From assembly GCA_022768065.1 (NCBI GenBank), contig JALELS010000019.1:1-64000 (forward strand): a DNA stretch of 64,000 bases, in the 5' to 3' direction. The notes under the pieces were generated by a model that ran no database searches, was not told the origin of the DNA, and saw only the letters and a list, made by a program, of their open reading frames with translations. The stretch is from Ruminococcus sp. Its GTDB lineage: Bacteria; Bacillota; Clostridia; Oscillospirales; Acutalibacteraceae. This document shows, piece after piece, positions 57,339 through 64,000 of this stretch. The translations under genes were made by a program, and so were the position numbers. Every line of letters starts with the position of its first letter. The first letter of the stretch is position 1.

Positions 57339-60248
57339 TTATTCGTTATCTTCGTGCGGTGCTGGGTCGGAATCATCTTCCCGCACTTCATTTTTTTCGT
57401 CCGAGGGCTCCGTTTCCTGCATCGGCGGCTCTTCATCGGCAGTCTGCCGTACGGGCTCTGCACTCTGTGCGGAGGAAGCCGAAATTTCCTTATAAACATT
57501 TTCGGTTATCGGAGCTTTTTCGGAACACAGCATCAGCCACTTGTCCTGTTTTTTCTTTTTGTAAAACAGCAGTCCGCGGCGCTTCATTATTATCAAAACA
57601 GTGGCGATGATAATTGTGATTATCGATATTATTGCGCCGTTTTTAAGTCCGTAAGAATAGTAGCGGAAGTAAATTTCGTGTTCGCCGGGTTCGGTATAAA
57701 ATCCCAAAAGACTGTCCGAAATCTTGACAATATCCTTGGATTTTACTTTAACTCCGTCAACATAAACCTCCCAGTTTGTGTCGTAGGGGATAGAGGTATA
57801 TACCATTTCACCGTCATTAACTGTTATGTCGCCGAATATCTCCGTGTCGTTATAAGAGGTGATTTTAAGCTCGCCGCTTCCCGAAAGCTTTTCGTATCCT
57901 TCCTTAAATTTGTCCATATCAAGAGAGTAAACATAGAAAGACATGGTTCCGCTGTCGGCTGCGGAGGATTTTATCGGTACGTCCACGTAAATGGTATCTT
58001 CCGGTGTGCGCTCGCCGAGGTCGATTATATATCCGTCGTCGGTGTCGAATGTCTTTGAAAATCCGTCCGCAGTGATTGTCGCGTTGTCGCTTACCGAAGA
58101 TTTTACATATACATATACGTTTGCGGTGCTTTGCGGCACTATCTCTGCCGTAAAGCTTGCCGAAGCGCCTGATGTCTTTTTGTTATAAGCGAGTATGCCT
58201 GCCGATAACTGCATATCCGAGAATGCGTTAAGATTGCTGTACGTAACATCGTTTATATTGACCTGTGTCAGTACATTTGAAACGCCTGTCGCGTCCTCAA
58301 ACCAGTTGTTTTGCGCTTCAAACGGATTTATGGCGTCCTTGCTTGACCAAGAGGCAACACCGTTGTTTACCGCAAATGCTATGGGCAGGGCGTAATTGTT
58401 TTTGTATGCCGTGAATTTACCGTTTTGCATGAGGCTTGAATAGAGCTCGTCGTTTAAATAATATCCGCAGTTATCCACAAGGTATTTAAGACCGAACATC
58501 GCGTTATATACGGGCGTCTGCGGATTGTATGTGTAGCTGTTGATGTAATTGCCGAACATACCGAGTTCCTGCTGCATATTCGATACGCTCTCATACGCCA
58601 TTGACGAAAATACCGAAACGCCGTTGTAATCGTACCAGCAAGTGTCCATTCTTGTGCGCAGGCTTGTAAGCTCCATACGGTAAAAGCCGTTGCCGTCGTA
58701 GTCGTCAAGCTCTTTTTTCAGCGTCTTAAAATCATCGTAATCGCTTGTATAGTTAGTCTTGTTTTGATTCATTGAATAGTGATTTGTGTTGCCGAGAGCT
58801 ATTTCCGACGTCACGGTGCACAAAAGCAGTATGGAAACCGCCGACGCCTGGAATTTTTTGTCTTTGAGCAGTCTCAATATAAGAACATAACCTACGCCGA
58901 ATATTATGCTGAGTCCGAGCGACATATCGCCGATGTTTTTAGATGTGATTTTTTCAACAAGAACAAGGAACATGGCAAATCCGAGCCCCGACGCCAATAT
59001 TTCTTTGCCCGAAAAGTCCTTTATGTGTATGAGCGCCTTGTACGCCATAACGAGCAGAACAAACGAGTACATAAACGAAAATCTGTACGGGAGGTCGTTG
59101 GGGAAGTGGAAGCCGTGCCATACAAAGTTGAGATAATTTATATTAAAGCTTAAATAAAGCACGCCCAAAAGGCAGACATACGAAACTTTTTCACGGGCCT
59201 TGATTTTTTTGCAGAACAAAAACAGCGGAACCAAAAGCAGAGTAAGCACGCCGCAGTAAACATTCGGCAAAACGTCGCTGCCGCTGCTTCTTATTGTGGG
59301 CTCCGAGCTCGCGAGATGGTTTGCGAGAAAATCAAACGTGCTGAAATATTTTTTGTATTCGGTGGGAGCGCCGCTTGAAGTTGCGGAGCTGTCGGAGAGA
59401 ATTGATATAAGGGGAATAACCACAAATGCCGCAAGCAGTACGGCGACTATGGAGTAAAAGGCAAATTTAACTCCCGAGCTCCAAAACAGCGAATTTGAAA
59501 GCTTCTTTGAAAGAGGCGCTTTTTTGCTTAAGGTTCTGTCGAATTTTTGCTCAATCGAGTAATTTGCAAAATAGTAGGTGAGAAAGTACAAAACGGCAAA
59601 AATGCATATCATATATGCCATATAGTAGTTGGCAAAGAACATCAGGGCGAGCGAAACGCAGTAAAAAGTGGGCTTGCCCTTGTTTATTATCCTCTCGATT
59701 CCGAGCAGGATTACGGGGAACAGCGCCATGGCGTCAAGCCACATAAGATTCCAGTAATACGCCACAAAATAGCCGCAAAAAGCATATAAAATGCCGAATG
59801 CCGCCGATGTCGGGTCGTGCCTGCCGAGGGATTTCTTAATATAGTAGGTAAAAGAGCCTGCCGATAGCATGGCTTTTACCGCTATCATAGCCGCTATGGC
59901 TTCGGGAATGTTTTTATGACCGAAAAAGAGAATGAGTATTGTAACCGGGCTTGAAAGATAGTTATAGAAATTGCCGAGAAAGCTGCTTCCGAGACCGGAA
60001 TTCCACGAGTAGATAAGCGATTCGCCGCTTGTGATTCTGTCGTACAGCTCGGCAAACAGCGGACCGTATTGATGGTAGAGGTCCATTCTGAGTATTGTCA
60101 TATCGCCGTAGGGAATAAGGCTGAAGCAGAAGTAAACAAGCTGCATTACGGCAAAGGCAATCAGCGCCGCTATCAAAATATATTTGTTGTTTTTCAGAAA
60201 GAGTGAAAATTTGGTTTCTTTTTTATTTTTGACCTTGGTTTTGCTCAT
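57339..60248 (-). CDS. YfhO-family multi-spanning membrane protein
   Basis: The 969-residue protein begins with a short basic tail and about a dozen membrane helices (residues ~20-480), including the GT-C-like N-terminal region YHQYGPLFAELYDRI and GLGSSFLGNFYNYLSSP. A large extracytoplasmic domain follows (about 490-860), then one last helix (IISIITIIIATVLIIM) and an acidic tail rich in Glu and Asp. This matches YfhO, a GT-C glycosyltransferase implicated in adding sugars to lipoteichoic acid in B. subtilis. The target here is unknown. AAGGAA precedes the ATG; single gene. Confidence 0.85.
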   Translation of the reverse strand: MSKTKVKNKKETKFSLFLKNNKYILIAALIAFAVMQLVYFCFSLIPYGDMTILRMDLYHQYGPLFAELYDRITSGESLIYSWNSGLGSSFLGNFYNYLSSPVTILILFFGHKNIPEAIAAMIAVKAMLSAGSFTYYIKKSLGRHDPTSAAFGILYAFCGYFVAYYWNLMWLDAMALFPVILLGIERIINKGKPTFYCVSLALMFFANYYMAYMICIFAVLYFLTYYFANYSIEQKFDRTLSKKAPLSKKLSNSLFWSSGVKFAFYSIVAVLLAAFVVIPLISILSDSSATSSGAPTEYKKYFSTFDFLANHLASSEPTIRSSGSDVLPNVYCGVLTLLLVPLFLFCKKIKAREKVSYVCLLGVLYLSFNINYLNFVWHGFHFPNDLPYRFSFMYSFVLLVMAYKALIHIKDFSGKEILASGLGFAMFLVLVEKITSKNIGDMSLGLSIIFGVGYVLILRLLKDKKFQASAVSILLLCTVTSEIALGNTNHYSMNQNKTNYTSDYDDFKTLKKELDDYDGNGFYRMELTSLRTRMDTCWYDYNGVSVFSSMAYESVSNMQQELGMFGNYINSYTYNPQTPVYNAMFGLKYLVDNCGYYLNDELYSSLMQNGKFTAYKNNYALPIAFAVNNGVASWSSKDAINPFEAQNNWFEDATGVSNVLTQVNINDVTYSNLNAFSDMQLSAGILAYNKKTSGASASFTAEIVPQSTANVYVYVKSSVSDNATITADGFSKTFDTDDGYIIDLGERTPEDTIYVDVPIKSSAADSGTMSFYVYSLDMDKFKEGYEKLSGSGELKITSYNDTEIFGDITVNDGEMVYTSIPYDTNWEVYVDGVKVKSKDIVKISDSLLGFYTEPGEHEIYFRYYSYGLKNGAIISIITIIIATVLIIMKRRGLLFYKKKKQDKWLMLCSEKAPITENVYKEISASSAQSAEPVRQTADEEPPMQETEPSDEKNEVREDDSDPAPHEDNE

Positions 60249-60286
60249 TTCGGTTATTCCTTTGTTTAATTATTTGGTGCCTTGTG

Positions 60287-60318
60287 TATCATAGGTAAAT
60301 TTTTACCTCAGTATACCA
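60287..60318 (+). promoter_or_regulatory. Possible sporulation-type promoter before spoIIIAA
   Basis: TATCATA (60287-60293) and a downstream AGTATACCA (60310-60318) loosely resemble a sigma-E promoter, the factor that transcribes spoIIIA in B. subtilis. The match is weak and the palindrome GGTAAA/TTTACC lies between. No sigma-A promoter is evident. Confidence 0.3.
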
Positions 60319-60393
60319 CATTGCTTTGTCTGTTTCAAGAATTTAGTTCTACTCGCGGACAAGTAACATATATATAAACCGAGGTGAAAAACA

Positions 60394-61509
60394 ATGGAAA
60401 GCGAAAAAGATTTTCTCAGCGATATTTTTTATTATTTACCGCCGCGTATAAGAGCGTTTTTTCTGAAACTTCCGCCCAATGTCTGCGATGAGATAACCGA
60501 AATACGTCTCAGAGCCGATAAACCAGTGTCGATAGTCATGAGAAACGGCTGTGCGTTTATAACTTCGGGCGGAAGAATGAGCTTTATCTGTTCGGATAAT
60601 CTTCCGGTTATAACGGGCAACGAAATTTCGGATATGGTTACAAAAATGTGCGGATATTCCGTATACAGCCACCAAAGCGACCTTGTAAACGGGTTTATAA
60701 CGCTGAAAGGCGGTTGCCGCGTCGGTATTTGCGGAACCGCCGTTATACAAAACGGAGCTGTTACGGCAATACGCGATCTCTCGTCCGTAAATATCAGAGT
60801 GGCGCGTGAAATCAAAGGCTGCTCCGACGCATTATCGGACAGACTTTTCCCGAACGGACCGCGCAGCATTATTGTTGCCGGCGCACCGATGTCGGGCAAA
60901 ACAACGGTTTTAAAAGACCTTGTGCGTAAGTTTTCGGACGGACTTATCGGAGGTTTTTACAAATGTGCCGTCATTGACGAACGCGGTGAGCTCTCGTGCC
61001 TAAAAAACTCGGAGTGTTTTAATGCCGACATTCTCTCTTTTTACCCGAAACCGTACGGAATAATGACCGCGGTGAGGACTTTGTCACCCGACATTATATT
61101 CTGCGACGAACTTGGAAGCGAAAGCGAGGCAAACGAGGTGTTAAACGGTATTGCCTGCGGAGTTAAATTTATCGTTACCGCGCACGCCTCAAGCCTTAAC
61201 GAGCTTTATCTGCGGCATGGCACTCAGAAGCTTTTGGACAGCGGACTTATCGACGCCGCCGTATTTTTGGATACAGGGAAGAATATAGGAAAGATAAAGG
61301 AAATATTTGACTTCGGAGCGGAAGATTATGAAAACTGTGGGTCTTGTGATGATATTTGCGGCTCTGAGCCTTGCAGGGATAAACAAGGCGATGACGATAA
61401 CGGCGAGCGACAGGGAGGCGTATTCGGTAATCTCAATGCTCAAATACATAAGGACTCTGATATCGTATGTATCGACCCCTGCCGACAAGATATTAGACAG
61501 CCTTCTTGA
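60394..61509 (+). CDS. spoIIIAA: Stage III sporulation protein AA (ATPase), with unusual C-terminal extension
   Basis: SpoIIIAA is the cytoplasmic secretion-type ATPase of the channel linking mother cell and forespore. TEIRLRADKPVSIVM, GGCRVGICGTAV, Walker A GAPMSGKTT, VIDERGEL and SPDIIFCDELGSESE are all characteristic. The normal end is expected near residue 312 (KEIFDFGAEDYEN). Here the frame runs about 60 residues further, overlapping spoIIIAB by 182 bases in another frame. The extra part is Cys- and Asp-rich and unlike the family. A base missing or a lost stop codon could explain it. Confidence 0.9.
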   Translation: MESEKDFLSDIFYYLPPRIRAFFLKLPPNVCDEITEIRLRADKPVSIVMRNGCAFITSGGRMSFICSDNLPVITGNEISDMVTKMCGYSVYSHQSDLVNGFITLKGGCRVGICGTAVIQNGAVTAIRDLSSVNIRVAREIKGCSDALSDRLFPNGPRSIIVAGAPMSGKTTVLKDLVRKFSDGLIGGFYKCAVIDERGELSCLKNSECFNADILSFYPKPYGIMTAVRTLSPDIIFCDELGSESEANEVLNGIACGVKFIVTAHASSLNELYLRHGTQKLLDSGLIDAAVFLDTGKNIGKIKEIFDFGAEDYENCGSCDDICGSEPCRDKQGDDDNGERQGGVFGNLNAQIHKDSDIVCIDPCRQDIRQPS

Positions 61510-61834
61510 GTCCGAATATAAGAATATGTTTTTTATAAAGGACGCCAGGGAGCGTTTTCGTCAGGGCGAAAGCTTTTCATTGGCGTGGAAAAACGCGATC
61601 GATAAAAACAAATCCGATACGTGCTTGCCGCAGGACTGCCTTGAAAAGCTGAAGGCTTTTTCCGATACTTTCGGCTCGGCGGATAAGCAGAGCGAACTTG
61701 AAAACTGCGATACGTATATATCATATTTTGAACTCAGGCAAAAGGAGCTTCACGAAAGAGCCATGAGTGCGCCGCGTGTTTACGGCTCGCTCGGCGTACT
61801 TTTCGGCGCACTTGCCGTGATAGTTCTTTTTTAA
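61328..61834 (+). CDS. spoIIIAB: Stage III sporulation protein AB
   Basis: The 168-residue protein begins KTVGLVMIFAALSLAG, a membrane helix, followed by the helical SpoIIIAB domain and a second helix at the C-terminus (GSLGVLFGALAVIVLF). The family resembles pilus-assembly membrane proteins and works with SpoIIIAA. ATG 61328 has GGAG nine bases upstream inside the spoIIIAA frame. Second gene of the operon. Confidence 0.9.
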   Translation: MKTVGLVMIFAALSLAGINKAMTITASDREAYSVISMLKYIRTLISYVSTPADKILDSLLESEYKNMFFIKDARERFRQGESFSLAWKNAIDKNKSDTCLPQDCLEKLKAFSDTFGSADKQSELENCDTYISYFELRQKELHERAMSAPRVYGSLGVLFGALAVIVLF

Positions 61835-61846
61835 AACGGAGGAAGT

Positions 61847-62041
61847 ATGGAAGTTGATTTCATTTTTAAAATTGCCGCAATCGGGATAATCGTGGCTGTG
61901 CTCTATCAAGTGCTGTCGCGTTCGGGGCGCGAGGAATACGCAACTTTGACAGTCATTGCCGGAATAGTTGTAATAGTTATGATGCTGTTGCCGGGCATAG
62001 GCGATCTTCGCAGCATCATAGATTCGACGTTTGACATATGA
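61847..62041 (+). CDS. spoIIIAC: Stage III sporulation protein AC
   Basis: The 64-residue protein has two membrane helices and the typical SpoIIIAC sequence (IFKIAAIGIIVAVLYQVLSRSGREEYA). GGAGGAAGT lies four to five bases before the ATG. It overlaps spoIIIAD by four bases (ATGA). Confidence 0.95.
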   Translation: MEVDFIFKIAAIGIIVAVLYQVLSRSGREEYATLTVIAGIVVIVMMLLPGIGDLRSIIDSTFDI

Positions 62042-62421
62042 TTAAACTGATACTCATAATTCTGACCGGCGTTTTATCGATAGTCGTTATAAAACAGCTT
62101 AGACCCGAATATTCGTTTTTGCTTCGTATAGCAGTCCTTTTGACCGTGATTTTTTCGGCTGTTGCGGCATTTTCCGTGCTATTTGATAAAATCGGCGAAA
62201 GCCTCGGTGATGCGGAAATAAATACCGAAAGCTTAAAGCTAATGGTAAAAATAGCCGGCGTGTCGGCAGTTACTGAGATTTCCTCCGCCGTATGCCGCGA
62301 CGCCTCCGAAACGGCTCTTGCAAAGACGGCGGAGCTTATCGGAAAAATAACAATAATAGGTATGATACTGCCTGTGATCGGAGAAATAATCAAATTATGT
62401 GTAAGCCTTTGCGGAAAGTGA
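62038..62421 (+). CDS. spoIIIAD: Stage III sporulation protein AD
   Basis: The 127-residue membrane protein has about four helices and the conserved VKIAGVSAVTEISSAVCRDA segment of SpoIIIAD. It overlaps spoIIIAC by four bases at the start and spoIIIAE by about 25 bases at the end. Confidence 0.95.
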   Translation: MIKLILIILTGVLSIVVIKQLRPEYSFLLRIAVLLTVIFSAVAAFSVLFDKIGESLGDAEINTESLKLMVKIAGVSAVTEISSAVCRDASETALAKTAELIGKITIIGMILPVIGEIIKLCVSLCGK

Positions 62422-63527
62422 AAAAAACGGTTGTTGCATTTGTTTTTGTGTTGTCCGTGATATGTTTATTACCTGTTGTCTCGTATGCCGCAAACAGCGG
62501 CGACGAAAAAAACATATCCGATGAATTTGCCGTCGAAATAAGCGACGGGACAAGCGAAATACTTAAGTCAATGGGTATTGAAAACATAGATTATGATTCG
62601 CTTATAAGCGCTTCGCCGAGAAAAATAATAACCTGCATTATAGATATTGCAAGGGGTAAACTGAAAGAACCCGTAAAAACGCTCGGTATTGTGCTGTCGA
62701 TAGCGGTTGTTGCGGCAGCAGTAGGCAGCTTAGCCCCATCAAAGACCGCAGAAAAATATTCCGTCGGCACGGTATGTTCTTTTTTGATAGTTTCCGTTTT
62801 GACCGTACCTTTGGCAAATACACTTTCTTCGGCGGTTTCGTCGGTTGCGCTGACGGCGGATTTTATGAAGGGCTATATTCCCGTTTTTGCGGGGACGGTG
62901 GCAGCAAGCGGTATGACGCTTACATCGGCTTCTTACAGTGCTCTCGAACTTGCGGTAGCCGAAGCGGTATCACAGCTTTCATCGGTATTTTTTGTCCCTT
63001 TAACGGGACTTATTATGATGGTTACGCTTTTATCATCCGTTTCGGACAATGTCAATTCGGCAAAAATAATCTCACTTTTAAAAAAGATTATTTCGATTGT
63101 CCTCGGTGTTTTGTCAACCGTATTCGTGGGTCTGGTCACAATAAAGGGCAATCTCGCTTCCTCCGCCGACAGCGTAAGCGTTAAAGGGGTCAAACTGCTT
63201 GCCGGAAATACCATTCCCATAGTCGGCGGCGCCATAGGCGACGCTTATACTTCGGTTCTCGGCAGTCTGAACCTTATCAAAAGTACCGTGGGGGCGTTCG
63301 GTATATTTGCGATAGCGGCTGTCAATATTCCCGTAATAACCGAGATGCTGTTATGGATGACAGCCGTCAATATATGCTCTGCGTTTTGCGGATTGCTCGG
63401 CGAAGAAAATGCGGTAAAAGTGCTCGACGGCGTTTCGGGAGTTCTGTCACTCACAAATACGATAACGGTCTTTTCGGCGGTTGTCTTTATACTGTCTACG
63501 GGCGTAATTTTATCATTGAGGTCGTAA
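62397..63527 (+). CDS. spoIIIAE: Stage III sporulation protein AE
   Basis: The 376-residue protein has a signal peptide (VVAFVFVLSVICLLPVVSYA, about residues 12-31) and about seven later helices, with VAASGMTLTSASYSALELAV and VKGVKLLAGNTIPIVGGAIGDAYTS typical of SpoIIIAE. It is a membrane core of the feeding channel. ATG 62397 is inside spoIIIAD with GGAGA about 13 bases upstream; a GTG at 62418 would shorten the signal peptide and cannot be excluded. Confidence 0.92.
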   Translation: MCKPLRKVKKTVVAFVFVLSVICLLPVVSYAANSGDEKNISDEFAVEISDGTSEILKSMGIENIDYDSLISASPRKIITCIIDIARGKLKEPVKTLGIVLSIAVVAAAVGSLAPSKTAEKYSVGTVCSFLIVSVLTVPLANTLSSAVSSVALTADFMKGYIPVFAGTVAASGMTLTSASYSALELAVAEAVSQLSSVFFVPLTGLIMMVTLLSSVSDNVNSAKIISLLKKIISIVLGVLSTVFVGLVTIKGNLASSADSVSVKGVKLLAGNTIPIVGGAIGDAYTSVLGSLNLIKSTVGAFGIFAIAAVNIPVITEMLLWMTAVNICSAFCGLLGEENAVKVLDGVSGVLSLTNTITVFSAVVFILSTGVILSLRS

Positions 63528-63528
63528 A

Positions 63529-63999
63529 ATGAGCAACGTAAAACTTTGGCTTCTGTCTGTATGTGTTTTTTCGGTAATTATGTCCCTGTTTCGCATCTTG
63601 CTGCCGCAGGGCAATGTCAAAAAGACCGCGGGTACCGCGCTGTCTTTGATTTTTTTGCTTTTTTTGATAGGCTCGGCAACAAAAAACGGGGCAGAGGCTT
63701 TTTTGCAATCCGATTTTTCCGTTTTCGGCGACGAGGCGGAAGAAGTCACCGCCGACAATATATCGGCATATGAAAGTGCCGTTAAAAAAAGCCTTTCCGA
63801 AGCGCTTTCTTCCCGCAAGATAGAATATAACGATATAACCTTTGATATGAATAAAACAGCGGACGATATCATAGAGATTAGTAATGTGTGTTTGTCCGTA
63901 CCGTATGATGCGCCGTCGGACGATGAAATCATATCCGCGGCGACGGATTACACCGGATTTTCACGGGAAATAATAAGAGTAATAAGGGATGAACAATGA
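63529..63999 (+). CDS. spoIIIAF: Stage III sporulation protein AF
   Basis: The 156-residue protein has two N-terminal helices (LWLLSVCVFSVIMSLFRILL and TALSLIFLLFLIGSA) and a soluble C-terminal domain, the SpoIIIAF layout. The ATG follows the spoIIIAE stop by one base. Its stop overlaps the ATG of the next gene. Confidence 0.93.
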   Translation: MSNVKLWLLSVCVFSVIMSLFRILLPQGNVKKTAGTALSLIFLLFLIGSATKNGAEAFLQSDFSVFGDEAEEVTADNISAYESAVKKSLSEALSSRKIEYNDITFDMNKTADDIIEISNVCLSVPYDAPSDDEIISAATDYTGFSREIIRVIRDEQ

Positions 64000-64000
64000 A
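63996..64000 (+). CDS. Start of next gene, probably spoIIIAG (cut by window edge)
   Basis: An ATG at 63996 overlaps the spoIIIAF stop as ATGA, the arrangement seen elsewhere in this operon. Only the first codon and two bases are in the window. spoIIIAG is expected from the conserved gene order. Confidence 0.5.

Overview
The window reads as a chromosomal segment of an anaerobic, spore-forming Firmicute (class Clostridia). An Oscillospiraceae/Ruminococcaceae-like gut lineage is my guess from the protein sequences. Supporting signs are a spoIIIA operon at the right end, a very short spoVM-like gene, a Firmicutes-type rpoB-rpoC-rpsL-rpsG-fusA-tuf block, GGAGG ribosome-binding sites, -35/-10 promoters close to consensus, a GAAC-N4-GTTC LexA box and a CsoR copper switch. 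I see no insertion sequence, prophage or CRISPR array. No database search was possible; names rest on recognised motifs and context.

Layout. 1-2.7 kb: an unexplained inverted-repeat element, tRNA-Ser(GGA), a MerR regulator and a dehydrogenase whose promoter has the 19-bp spacer of MerR targets. 2.9-6.5 kb: a PLP aminotransferase with a GNAT protein, then a probably highly expressed SDR enzyme carrying a zinc-ribbon tail. 6.5-9.8 kb (minus): copper operon csoR, an anchored HMA protein, and copA with a fused C-terminal HMA domain that has its own start site. 9.9-14.3 kb (minus): beta-galactosidase and a DUF815 ATPase. 14.3-26.6 kb: RNA polymerase beta and beta', S12, S7, EF-G and EF-Tu, with structured promoters and leaders. 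26.7-28 kb: SOS-type dinB. 28-33.2 kb (minus): ABC-F ATPase, Trk/Ktr potassium uptake and a split ThrE exporter in one tight operon. 33.3-40.5 kb (minus): the most striking region, a run of genes for D-amino acid aminotransferase, both halves of a D-glutamate cyclase, all three 5-oxoprolinase subunits and alanine racemase, followed by DUF4364. 40.5-49 kb: a biotin ligase, an anchored Ser/Gly-rich protein, a PFL/ACT pair, PHP-ispE-small protein-rrf2, trpS and carD. 49.2-52.5 kb: a polysaccharide deacetylase and an amino-acid ABC importer. 52.5-57.3 kb: an alaA-type aminotransferase broken by a 2-base slip, nadE, a two-gene sporulation-type mini-operon ending in spoVM, and a second biotin ligase with a DNA-binding domain. 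57.3-64 kb: a YfhO-like membrane protein and spoIIIAA-AF, with spoIIIAG starting at the edge.

How the main genes fit together. In the 34-40 kb cluster, D-alanine from the racemase and 2-oxoglutarate could give D-glutamate (aminotransferase), which is cyclised to 5-oxoproline (cyclase) and reopened with ATP to glutamate (PxpABC). Each step is inferred from family membership; the combination and its direction are my inference. The spoIIIA proteins and SpoVM both act in endospore formation at the forespore membrane, so the window's right third is partly a sporulation neighbourhood.

Main caveats: start codons were chosen by ribosome-binding-site spacing; the alaA frameshift and the long spoIIIAA/spoIIIAB overlap could be real or sequencing errors.
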